Source: JAPPHY01 sp034423135
Lineage (GTDB): Bacteria > Chloroflexota > Dehalococcoidia > Lucifugimonadales > UBA2985
Assembly: GCA_034423135.1 (NCBI GenBank)
Contig: DAOUJC010000008.1
Span: 62,001 to 126,000, forward strand
Length of the DNA stretch: 64,000 nucleotides
Direction: 5' to 3'
The notes under the pieces were generated by a model. That model saw only the letters and a list, made by a program, of their open reading frames with translations, did no database searches and was not told where the DNA came from. Shown here in pieces: positions 27,927 to 35,242 of this stretch (positions within the stretch are counted from its first letter, which is position 1; every line of letters begins with the position of its first letter). The translations under genes and the position numbers were made by a program.

Positions 27927-28391
27927 ATGAACAAAGATGAGGTCATCACCCGCGTAAGGACCGAGCGAAGCCGCTGGAACGACATCATTGCCCATATCGA
28001 CGACGACCTGATGCTGAAACCCGGAGTCGAGGGCGACTGGTCCGCCAAGGATGTCCTCGCCCACGTCATCTGGTACGAGCGAGAGATAATCGGTCTGCTC
28101 AGGGCGCGCGCCTTCGTCGGCTCCGACCTCTGGGCGCTGCCGCTGGACGAGCGCAACGCCGGAGTCCACGCGGAAACCAAGAGCATGACCCTGGAGGAAG
28201 TGCGCGCCGAGTCCGAGAGAGTGTTCCCCGAGCTACTGGAACAGCTCGAAGCCCTCCCCGAAGACGCCTACGGCGATCCTTCCAGCTTCCCCGGTATGCC
28301 CGCCGAGTGGGAACCGTGGTTCATAATCGCCGGCAACACCTTCAACCACTACCCAGACCACATCGAGTCCCTCAGGCAGTTGCTAGAGTAG
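27927..28391 (+). CDS. DinB-fold protein (ClbS/DfsB-like)
   Basis: A 154-residue four-helix-bundle protein. WSAKDVLAHVIWYEREIIGLL near residues 34-54 is the DinB-type helix with a metal-ligand His, and GNTFNHYPDHIESLRQLL near the C-terminus carries the second and third histidines. The spacing and W/AKD motif resemble ClbS/DfsB or DUF1706 proteins. Members include thiol transferases and a colibactin-protection hydrolase, so a small-molecule-protection role is possible but not shown. It begins 12 nt after ruvX and may ride on that transcript. Another DinB-type gene is at 53.6 kb. Confidence 0.78.
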   Translation: MNKDEVITRVRTERSRWNDIIAHIDDDLMLKPGVEGDWSAKDVLAHVIWYEREIIGLLRARAFVGSDLWALPLDERNAGVHAETKSMTLEEVRAESERVFPELLEQLEALPEDAYGDPSSFPGMPAEWEPWFIIAGNTFNHYPDHIESLRQLLE

Positions 28392-28531
28392 TTTAGCCTG
28401 TACCGAAAGCCCAGGCCACAGCCGACGTCGTGGAGGTTGCCGTAGCGCCGGGAGGCTAACGGGACTGGCGGGAGGCGCTCCCAATGACTCGGTGCGCGGG
28501 GGCTGCTCGTACAGGATAGGTCTACCTTCAG

Positions 28532-28594
28532 GACTTCCCGGCTGCGTACATGGTACTTCAGGCGTACCTGGACGCGCGGAACAATCGGGGGTAG
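28532..28594 (+). pseudogene. Remnant copy of the ruvX 3' end
   Basis: The 20 codons before TAG read DFPAAYMVLQAYLDARNNRG, matching the last residues of ruvX (DSASACVILQAYLDARSNMG). A 27-nt stretch (28554-28580) is identical to 27874-27900. No start or upstream domain is present, so this is a leftover of a duplication or of a lost homologue brought in by transfer, near the HigBA module. Confidence 0.6.
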
Positions 28595-28622
28595 CTCGGC
28601 ATCCGAGTGCAGCACCTAGAGG

Positions 28623-28919
28623 CTACGACGGGATAGGAGTCGTGAATCTCTCCACCTTTATCTGTCCGGCCTTGTTCCGCGCCTGCCAGAGATCGTAGGC
28701 CGTCTGCATGGCCAGCCAGGTCTCAGGGGTGGAGCCAAACGCCAGGGACAGGCGAATGGACATCTCGACGGACACGCCCGCCTTTCCGTTGACCAGATCA
28801 GACAGAGCCTGGCGGGTTACCCCCAAGCCTTGAGCTGCCCGCGTCACGCTGAGGCCCAGCGGCTCAAGGCAGTCCCACCTCACTATTTCCCCGGGATGGG
28901 GTGGATTATGCAAGGGCAT
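28623..28919 (-). CDS. higA: HigA-type antitoxin
   Basis: A 98-residue XRE-family helix-turn-helix antitoxin. The N-terminus is the family motif PPHPGEIVRWD, then LSVTRAAQGLGVTRQALSDLVNGKAG (the HTH, about 23-48) and the typical end MSIRLSLAFGSTPETWLAMQ. HigA neutralises HigB and represses the operon. It follows the toxin gene by 12 nt on the same strand, the standard toxin-first higBA order. Confidence 0.93.
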   Translation of the reverse strand: MPLHNPPHPGEIVRWDCLEPLGLSVTRAAQGLGVTRQALSDLVNGKAGVSVEMSIRLSLAFGSTPETWLAMQTAYDLWQARNKAGQIKVERFTTPIPS

Positions 28920-28931
28920 TGCGCCACCTCC

Positions 28932-29210
28932 TCAGTGGTAGTCCGTGTAGTCGACGTCTACGACGTGCCCATCTTCAAACCTGAACGTGACCCGCCAGTT
29001 TCCAGACACCGAAACTGCGTAGTGTCCCGATAGTTCACCTGACAGAGCATGTAGCCGGAACCCCGGAATGTTCATGTCCTGCGGTTTCTGGCTCTGGTCC
29101 AGCATCGCGAGTATCCGTACCAGCTTCCGAACGTGGTTGGGAGCCAATCTCCGAGAACCTCGGCCGTTGTAGAGCTCCCTCAGGCCGCGGTGCTTGAAAG
29201 AGAGGATCAC
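28932..29210 (-). CDS. higB: HigB-type mRNA interferase toxin
   Basis: A 92-residue RelE/HigB-fold toxin, expected to cleave translated mRNA at the ribosome. Family marks are ILSFKHRGLRELY at the start, HVRKLVRILAMLDQ near 26, then IPGFRLHALSGELSGHYAVSVSGNWRVTFRFEDG, where the Arg and aromatic residues of the active face sit. The start is GTG. The -10 box of a consensus promoter ends 6 nt before it, so the message is probably leaderless. It forms an addiction module with the adjacent higA. Confidence 0.93.
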   Translation of the reverse strand: MILSFKHRGLRELYNGRGSRRLAPNHVRKLVRILAMLDQSQKPQDMNIPGFRLHALSGELSGHYAVSVSGNWRVTFRFEDGHVVDVDYTDYH

Positions 29211-29216
29211 ACGGGC

Positions 29217-29245
29217 AGTCTATCGCGTCGCCTGTCGCTTGTCAA
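29217..29245 (-). promoter_or_regulatory. Promoter of higBA, leaderless spacing
   Basis: On the minus strand, TTGACA (29240-29245) and TAGACT (29217-29222) are separated by 17 nt. The GTG start codon of higB (29208-29210) begins six bases after the -10, about where transcription would start. Confidence 0.75.
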
Positions 29246-29310
29246 TGGACGCGCGTTATTCGGTCGCCGCATCGCTTACTTCAATAGCCTTACCCCCTCG
29301 TCTCCCGTGA

Positions 29311-29332
29311 TATACTATGACTACCCAGTATA
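29311..29332. repeat. Inverted repeat over a -10 box ahead of the PLD gene
   Basis: TATACT (29311-29316) and AGTATA (29327-29332) form a 6-bp inverted repeat with a 10-nt gap, 13 nt before the ATG of the PLD gene. One arm is a plausible -10 box, so this could be an operator. Confidence 0.45.
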
Positions 29333-29345
29333 GAGGTCTACAGAA

Positions 29346-30182
29346 ATGGCAGAATTCCTAGATACAACGGGTGTATCCTACCGACTTTCCGGCATCATCA
29401 AGAACGCTCAGGAGAGATTGCTGATTATCAGCCCATATCTCAAGGTCAACGACCTCTTCAGGGAGCTCCTTGAGGACGCGGATCGCTTGGAGTATGAAAT
29501 TTTTGTCATCTACGGCAAGAGTGAACTTTTGCTAAGTCAAGAGAAGTGGCTCAGGTCATTGAAATCCGTTAAGGTCGGTTACTTGCAGAATCTTCATGCC
29601 AAATGCTACATGAACGAGAACGAAGCGTTGGTGACTTCGATGAACCTTTATGAGTTCTCACAAGTGAATAACTACGAGATGGGTATCTACGTATCCCGTG
29701 GTGAGGATCCCGCACTCTACGAAGAAATCAGAAGAGAATCCATGCGCCTCGTAAGAGCCAGCAAGATTTCCCCGATCACTCCCCGGAAAGTGCAAGCCGA
29801 GGACAGTGGGACACAAAGAGAATCGGAAACACCTAGCCATGTCGTGGAAGAACCAATCGTAGAGTCCGGCAAGGTTTCCCGAAGCGCCCCTGTGGAAGTG
29901 AAAGCCGTGGACAGCAGAAATCCCGAGGCATCGTACACACACAGCCGCGTAGCGGAAGTGCCCACAGAGGGTTACTGCATCCGGTGCGGCATAGCAGTCC
30001 CGTTCAATCTTGGCCAGCCATACTGTGGATTTTGCCGCCACATTCGGGGGTTGTTCAAAGACAGATGGCCGGACAAGCAATGTCACACTTGCGGAAGCAA
30101 ATTCACTACTAGCATCCGCCAGCCGCAGTGCGATGACTGCTACGGGAAGTACAAGGACGTTCTAGCGCTGGCCGCTGGCTAA
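29346..30182 (+). CDS. Phospholipase D-like (HKD) protein with C-terminal zinc ribbons
   Basis: A 278-residue protein. An N-terminal PLD-like domain (about 1-130) has a single HxK motif, HAKCYMNENEALVTSMNL near 79-96, with LLIISPYLKVNDLF near 25. One HKD per chain implies a dimeric active site. A low-complexity acidic linker (about 140-205) follows, then two C4 zinc-finger-like units: CIRCG ... CGFC near 215-233 and CHTCG ... CDDC near 247-263. Visibly lower GC than its neighbours suggests recent transfer. It is beside HigBA. Possible roles are a nuclease or a DNA/RNA-targeting defence protein; none is proven. Confidence 0.8.
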   Translation: MAEFLDTTGVSYRLSGIIKNAQERLLIISPYLKVNDLFRELLEDADRLEYEIFVIYGKSELLLSQEKWLRSLKSVKVGYLQNLHAKCYMNENEALVTSMNLYEFSQVNNYEMGIYVSRGEDPALYEEIRRESMRLVRASKISPITPRKVQAEDSGTQRESETPSHVVEEPIVESGKVSRSAPVEVKAVDSRNPEASYTHSRVAEVPTEGYCIRCGIAVPFNLGQPYCGFCRHIRGLFKDRWPDKQCHTCGSKFTTSIRQPQCDDCYGKYKDVLALAAG

Positions 30183-30213
30183 GCTTAGGGGCCCTCTCGG
30201 CAAACACCCCGCA

Positions 30214-32490
30214 TCACGCGGCCGCTGCGTCCGGGTCGGTGACCAGCGGCGGTATACGCGTCGCCCAGACCGCTACGATCACTGTCGCTGCCATTCCAAC
30301 CGCCAGCATGGTCGCCAGGACTGGTGCGACGTTGCTGAACCCGTACTGCGTAGGCAGGTCGTTGGCGGCGTTCAGAGTGGCAGCCAGTCCGACGCCGGCG
30401 GCCACGGCCAGCCCGAAGGCGAGCACCAGCGGGACGGCGAACAGCAGGCCAAGGTCGGCGGCTAGCAGCTTCCGGGTGGCGCCCTGGCATCGGAGCAGTC
30501 TGAACTCCGCTTGCCGCCGTCGGAACAAGAGCAGCACTGCGTAGAGCAGGGCGACCGTACCCAGCCCCGCGGCAGCGGTGGCCATCAAGGCCAGATAGGG
30601 GATGAATACCAGGGTGTCCGGGGTAATCCCGGAGGTCAGCGCCTGCCTCGTGGAGATGGACTGGACTTCGCGCATGTTCCGCAGACCCTGTATGACCCGG
30701 CGTATGGAGTCGCGGTCGCCGTCGGTGGTGACGAGAGCGAAACCGAATGTCGCAGAGGCAGGGTGCTGTTCTACGATCAGGACGGCGTCACTCCCATCGC
30801 CGGGGATCCACGACGCGGTGACCGTACCTCCTACGGGGTGGATTCCACTGACTGTCTCGTCCGGATCGGGGACTCTTTCTGCAAGCTCGATCATGGTGCC
30901 GTCGCCTCTGTCAACGGTGCGGTAGCCGCCGATGACTTCCAGATGGGCCTCCACGGTCACGGCATCCGCTTCCGCTGGCTCTTGCAGGTAGATGTTGCCG
31001 ACGGCGCACGGCGCGTCAAGCTCGACAGAGCCAGGTACGTCTTCACAGGTCATGGTGTAGACCCATTTTCGCTCTCCGTCCACGAAGGCGGATACGCGGC
31101 TGCTGTACACGACGCGGGTGACTCCGTCGTACTCGGCGGCGGCCTCCGCGACAGGTTCGAGCGGCATGGCGGAGCTGTCCAGCCAAGCCGCAATGTCGAA
31201 CGTGCCGACGTCCGGCGTAGGGCGGTCGAAAGTCGAGAAAGCGGTGAACAAGGTCAGAAAGACCGCTACCGCGGTAGCCGACACGCCCAGCAGCGCATCG
31301 CCGCCGGACCGCGACATCCTGGAACCCGCAATCTGCGCCCGCGTCCAGGCCACTACGGCCATTCCCACAATGGTGACCGCCAGCCGGGTCAGTCCCAGCA
31401 GGCCCACCACGCCCAGGAGCATTCCGGCCATGATCAACCACACCGACAGGGTGAAGTCGGACTCTGCGACTTCGCCGGACGCGATCACGGCCGCGGCGGC
31501 CGCCGGCAGGCCGACCAGAGACAGGTAGGTGAGGAACGAGACGCCACGAGGCCGGTCTCTCCGCACTACGCCAATGGGGTCGCGGCCGGCGCGGCGGGCG
31601 ATCAGGACGACGCTAGCAAGTCCAATCGCTGTGGTAACCAGTGGCACCGCTCCGGCGTACGCTACGGGCAGGAGCAGGTCTCCGGGCCAGTACGAGCTTC
31701 CGGCCAGCGTGAATGAACCCAATGATGACATGACGGCGGCGTAGGCAGCCGAGCCCAGCAGCGCGCCTGCGAGCATCGGGACCGCCATGTCGGCGCCAAT
31801 CACCAGCGCCATCTGCCGGGGCGGCGTGCCCAGGGTTCGCAGCAGTCCGTAGCGACGCGATCTTATGGCGATGTGCATGGCAGCCCCGGCTCGCGCCAGC
31901 ACTACGGACGGCAGCGCAAGGATGATGATGCCCATGATGATGAAGCTGGAGTCATCGAAATAGGCTCTTCCCGGAGCAACGGGATAGAAGGACGACTCGG
32001 CGCCGGCCGGAGGCGCGTCCATGAACTCGACTATGACCATTTCCCGCGGGTGGGCCAACGCCTCATTCGGAAGGGTTTGGGCCGTCCGTCCGCCCATCCA
32101 TGCATTCAGCTCTCCAGTCCAGTCGTCCTGAAGCTGCGCGAGCACTGCCGGGGAAGCCATGACGGTCCCGCCCGATTCCACCTGCGGGATGCCGGGCAGG
32201 CCCAGACGCTGGCCTGCCTCGCCCGCGAAGGCCGTGACAACCAGGGGGCCATAGGCCGTTGCCTCCACTCGGGTTGACCTCAAAGTTCCTTCCGCTTGAG
32301 CAGTGCGCGGCGGCATGCTTCTTGAGCCGTCACGCAGCAGCGCCGTCTCCTGCTGCGCGTGGTATCCGAATCCGATTCCCAAGGCAAGCGAGAGTGCGGC
32401 GCAGGAGATTGCTCCAACCGCAATCAGTGGAGTCCAGGCGGAGAGCGACCTACGGGAGCGCGGCCACAGGAGCCGAATGAACAGCCTCAC
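30214..32490 (-). CDS. ABC transporter permease, FtsX/MacB type
   Basis: A 758-residue permease with two FtsX-type membrane domains. A first helix near residues 15-40 precedes a large extracytoplasmic domain. A helix bundle at about 185-345 (SFIIMGIIILALPSVVLARA ... RYGLLRTLGTPPRQM) is followed by further helices and a second external domain. The C-terminal bundle has FRLLRCQGATRKLLAADLG and ends near VIVAVWATRIPPL. The RxLRxxGA-type loops contact the ATPase. The start is GTG 32490, overlapping the ATPase stop by GTGA, so the two are coupled. Likely substrates are lipids, peptides or antibiotics; none can be assigned. Confidence 0.88.
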   Translation of the reverse strand: MRLFIRLLWPRSRRSLSAWTPLIAVGAISCAALSLALGIGFGYHAQQETALLRDGSRSMPPRTAQAEGTLRSTRVEATAYGPLVVTAFAGEAGQRLGLPGIPQVESGGTVMASPAVLAQLQDDWTGELNAWMGGRTAQTLPNEALAHPREMVIVEFMDAPPAGAESSFYPVAPGRAYFDDSSFIIMGIIILALPSVVLARAGAAMHIAIRSRRYGLLRTLGTPPRQMALVIGADMAVPMLAGALLGSAAYAAVMSSLGSFTLAGSSYWPGDLLLPVAYAGAVPLVTTAIGLASVVLIARRAGRDPIGVVRRDRPRGVSFLTYLSLVGLPAAAAAVIASGEVAESDFTLSVWLIMAGMLLGVVGLLGLTRLAVTIVGMAVVAWTRAQIAGSRMSRSGGDALLGVSATAVAVFLTLFTAFSTFDRPTPDVGTFDIAAWLDSSAMPLEPVAEAAAEYDGVTRVVYSSRVSAFVDGERKWVYTMTCEDVPGSVELDAPCAVGNIYLQEPAEADAVTVEAHLEVIGGYRTVDRGDGTMIELAERVPDPDETVSGIHPVGGTVTASWIPGDGSDAVLIVEQHPASATFGFALVTTDGDRDSIRRVIQGLRNMREVQSISTRQALTSGITPDTLVFIPYLALMATAAAGLGTVALLYAVLLLFRRRQAEFRLLRCQGATRKLLAADLGLLFAVPLVLAFGLAVAAGVGLAATLNAANDLPTQYGFSNVAPVLATMLAVGMAATVIVAVWATRIPPLVTDPDAAAA

Positions 32491-33176
32491 GCGGCGCGTC
32501 CTTCGTCGATCAGCCTGCCCTCGTGAAGGCGGAGCACGCGGTCGCACGCCTCCCACACGGAGGGGTCGTGGGTGACGATCAGAACGCCAACGCCGAACTC
32601 GGCCGCTATCCTCTGCAGCTCGCCGACCACCAGCCGGGAGTTCTCCTCGTCAAGCGCGCCTGTTGGCTCGTCGCAGAAGACAATGCTCGGCTCCATCGTC
32701 AGAGCACGAGCGATAGAGGCGCGCTGCAGCTCACCGCCGGAGAGCGTAGCCGGGTATTCATCCGTCAGATCGGCAAGGCCGAACCGCTCCAACAGGCTGG
32801 AGGCTCTCTCTCTTGCGTGGCGCGACTTGGCGCCCGACACGACGAGCGGCACCGCGACGTTGGCGGCAACCGTGAGGTCGTCGAGGAAGGCTGGGAACTG
32901 GAACACGAACCCGCACGTGGCGCGGCGAACAAGCGTGATGTGAGGCTCCCGAAGGCTCCATACGTCGGCGTGGTCAGCCCACGCAACCGTGCCGCCGTCG
33001 GGACGCCGGAGTCCGGCGAGAGCGTATAGCAGGGTTGACTTTCCTGAGCCGCTAGCTCCGACAATGGCGAGCACCTCGCCCTTGCGTAGCTCCACGTCCA
33101 CGCCGCTGAGGACGCTCCGCGCGCCGAAGCTCTGCGTCAGCCCGCGACCCTCAAGCGCCAATGTTTCCGTCGTCAT
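32487..33176 (-). CDS. ABC transporter ATPase, MacB/LolD type
   Basis: This is the nucleotide-binding subunit for the FtsX-type permease that follows, about 229 residues. It has Walker A GASGSGKST near 37-45, the Q-loop FVFQFPAF, signature LSGGELQRASIARAL near 145, Walker B IVFCDEPTGALDE and switch H in LIVTHDPSVW. Two ATGs (33182, 33176) lie below GGAGG; the second has the better spacing of 9 nt. Upstream is an 11-nt poly-C tract in the leader or promoter zone, which could alter expression by slippage. LolD and MacB relatives act in lipoprotein or drug export. Confidence 0.93.
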   Translation of the reverse strand: MTTETLALEGRGLTQSFGARSVLSGVDVELRKGEVLAIVGASGSGKSTLLYALAGLRRPDGGTVAWADHADVWSLREPHITLVRRATCGFVFQFPAFLDDLTVAANVAVPLVVSGAKSRHARERASSLLERFGLADLTDEYPATLSGGELQRASIARALTMEPSIVFCDEPTGALDEENSRLVVGELQRIAAEFGVGVLIVTHDPSVWEACDRVLRLHEGRLIDEGRAA

Positions 33177-33182
33177 GCGCAT

Positions 33183-33640
33183 GAACCTCCGATCTTGGCC
33201 TGAGCGCCTCCATGTGGGCTCGGTGTTGCCAGACGCGCCCTCCAAAGGTCATCGCGGCGTCAAGATGCAACCCTTTGAGCGCATATTACCCCCCCCCCCG
33301 TCAATTGCAAGGACTCGTATAGTATACACCAATAACCGACGGTAACTGGCCTCCTTTATTCGGAGGGCAGGACATTTCGATTATAGCCAGCGGGCTAATC
33401 TTCAGGCTCATCTTGCCTCGCACTTGATGCGGGGATGAGCATGCTGAACCATATGAGCGGGATAACCACGGACGTATAGCTGGCACGCTCATTTATTTCT
33501 ACGAGCTCAGTATGAGCGGTGTCGTATGCCACACCCAGCGCCTATAGGTAACGCTTGGCGTGCCTATGTACCTTGCCCATCCTTCCGCGCCCTTGCTATA
33601 CTCCACGCAGCTACCACTTTCGGAGGCAAGCCTGCTCCCC
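33183..33640. other. Intergenic region between ABC exporter and aroE
   Basis: About 460 nt with no gene supported. It holds the 11-nt C-tract at 33289-33299, an odd palindromic GTATA-G-TATAC near 33315, and a TATACT box at 33599-33604 with TTGCCC 18 nt upstream that may drive aroE. The 63-codon minus-strand frame at 33301-33492 has no homology or ribosome site that I can see. Confidence 0.6.
33289..33299. repeat. Poly-C tract, 11 nt
   Basis: Eleven consecutive C residues (G on the transporter strand) sit about 115 nt before the ABC ATPase start. They lie between TTGAC (minus strand, ending at 33300) and TAATAT. Homopolymer tracts of this length are slippage-prone and can vary promoter spacing; sequencing error is also possible. 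Confidence 0.7.
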
Positions 33641-34504
33641 ATGTCCAAGCGCATCCATCTCCTGGGGCATCCCGTCAGCCACTCAGTTTCGCCCGCATTC
33701 CAGCAGGCCGCCCTGGACAGCTGCTCAATTGACGCCGCATACACGGCCCTCGACGTCCCGCCTGCGGAGTTGCCCGCGACAGTCGGCTCGTTGCGTGACC
33801 CCGACGTACTGGGCGCCAACGTCACCGTGCCCCACAAGGAGGCAGTGTTTCCGCTGCTGGACAGCGTATCGGAGGAGGCGCGGCTTATCGGCGCGGTGAA
33901 CACCATCCACAACCGAGACGGCGCGCTGGAGGGCCACAACACCGATGCCAGGGGCTTCCTGTCGGCACTACGCGAGGAGGCCGGCTTTGAGCCGCGCGGC
34001 AGGACGGCCCTGATTCTTGGCGCCGGCGGCTCTGCAAGGGCAGTGGCGGTCGCGCTTGCGGGTGAGGGCGCGTCGAGCGTGGTCATCGCCAACCGCACGG
34101 TGGAGCGCGCTGAGGTGCTTGCGGAGCTCGTTCGGTCGCTGGGTGTGCCTGCGCAGGCCATCGCTCTTGACCCCGCCGTTATACGCGAGGCCGCGAGGTG
34201 CGACCTCGTGGTGAACTGCACGTCACTCGGCATGACGGGCGGCCCCGGGCCCGCCGAAACGCCTATCTTCGCTGACCTGATTCCGCCGGATGCACTCGTG
34301 TGCGACCTGGTGTACAATCCGAGGGTGACGCCCCTGCTGAGGGAGGCGTCGTCGGCCGGCGCAAGATCACTCGGCGGGCTGCCGATGCTGGTGTACCAGG
34401 GCGCCGCGGCGTTCGAGATCTGGACCGGCGTAGCCGCGCCGGCGCGGGTCATGTTCGCCGCCGCAGAGGCGGCGCTAGCCGCGAGACAAGCGGCAAGGTC
34501 GTGA
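33641..34504 (+). CDS. aroE: Shikimate dehydrogenase
   Basis: AroE reduces 3-dehydroshikimate with NADPH in aromatic amino acid synthesis. It has 287 residues. The substrate domain shows LLGHPVSHSVSPAFQ near 8-22, GANVTVPHKEAVF near 58 with the catalytic Lys, and GHNTDARGFL near 100 with the catalytic Asp. The NADP domain has ALILGAGGSARAVAVAL near 126, with ANRT following. The start at ATG 33641 is set by homology; GGAGG lies 14 nt upstream. The stop overlaps a hicA gene by GTGA, and aroC follows hicB, so aroE, hicA, hicB and aroC appear to form one transcript. Confidence 0.97.
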   Translation: MSKRIHLLGHPVSHSVSPAFQQAALDSCSIDAAYTALDVPPAELPATVGSLRDPDVLGANVTVPHKEAVFPLLDSVSEEARLIGAVNTIHNRDGALEGHNTDARGFLSALREEAGFEPRGRTALILGAGGSARAVAVALAGEGASSVVIANRTVERAEVLAELVRSLGVPAQAIALDPAVIREAARCDLVVNCTSLGMTGGPGPAETPIFADLIPPDALVCDLVYNPRVTPLLREASSAGARSLGGLPMLVYQGAAAFEIWTGVAAPARVMFAAAEAALAARQAARS

Positions 34505-34707
34505 ACGGGAGAGAGTTCGTGAGGAGGGCAAGACGGTACGCCCGCCGCAATGGGCTGGAGTTCAGTTTCGACCCCACTCGCGGTAAGGGAAGTCATGGAG
34601 AGGTCAGAATCGGCGGATTCAGGACTATGGTGCAGTACGGGGAAATCAAGCGAAGTACATTGGCTGGCATGCTGAGACAGTTGAACATCGACTGGCGGGA
34701 GTTCTGA
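34501..34707 (+). CDS. hicA: HicA-type toxin
   Basis: A 68-residue HicA-family double-stranded-RNA-binding-fold mRNA interferase. It starts at GTG 34501 inside the aroE stop (GTGA). The family pattern is NGREFVRRARRYARRNGLEF, then GKGSHGEVRIGG with the catalytic His near residue 30, and the C-terminal STLAGMLRQLNID. It lies two bases ahead of hicB. Being embedded between aroE and aroC ties its expression to shikimate synthesis. Confidence 0.88.
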   Translation: MNGREFVRRARRYARRNGLEFSFDPTRGKGSHGEVRIGGFRTMVQYGEIKRSTLAGMLRQLNIDWREF

Positions 34708-34709
34708 CC

Positions 34710-35228
34710 ATGCGCTTTGTTTACCCCTGCAACATCGTGTTCGACGAAGGAGGCCCGATGGAACTCGGTGGGGGCGAGGTGGTCACCCTAACGGCTGGCT
34801 ACTGCGTGAGCTTCCCTGACGTACCGGAGGCCCTGACGAGCGGGGAAACCTGGGAGGAGGCCGTTCTTATGGCCGAGGACTGCCTCGGCGTGGCCCTGGG
34901 AATGTACGTGAGAGCCAACGAAGACATTCCGGTTCCGGGCTGCGCCCGGGACGGCCAGGTACTCGTGCCTGTGCCTCTCCTCGTCGCGGCCAAGCTGACC
35001 ATCTACACAGCCATGCGCGAGCAGGGAGTAACCAGGGATGCCCTGGCCGCCAGGTTGGGCATCAGCATGGAAGCAGTTCGGAAGCTCGTTGACCCGCGAT
35101 ATCGAACTCACATCAGCCAGGTTGAGAGTGCGCTGCGAGTTGTCGGGCGCGCCCTCGTTGTCGAAGACTGCGACGCTGTTCCGAATCCGGTTCGTGAGCA
35201 GGCGCTGACCGCGAAAGCGAATCCATAA
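34710..35228 (+). CDS. hicB: HicB-type antitoxin with C-terminal HTH
   Basis: A 172-residue antitoxin. The degenerate RNase H-fold N-half shows YCVSFPDVPEALTSGETWEEAVLMAEDCLGVAL (about 31-63). The C-half has a helix-turn-helix (VTRDALAARLGISMEAVRKLVDP, about 107-130) followed by an ISQVESALRVVG segment. HicB blocks HicA and usually represses the module from its own promoter; no such promoter is obvious here because aroE is directly upstream. It is followed after 14 nt by aroC. Confidence 0.9.
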   Translation: MRFVYPCNIVFDEGGPMELGGGEVVTLTAGYCVSFPDVPEALTSGETWEEAVLMAEDCLGVALGMYVRANEDIPVPGCARDGQVLVPVPLLVAAKLTIYTAMREQGVTRDALAARLGISMEAVRKLVDPRYRTHISQVESALRVVGRALVVEDCDAVPNPVREQALTAKANP

Positions 35229-35242
35229 GAGGGAGCTGACAG

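Noticed and set aside
30511..31716. 401-codon plus-strand frame over the FtsX permease
   Set aside because: Composition is typical of an antisense frame; the minus strand shows clear FtsX domains.
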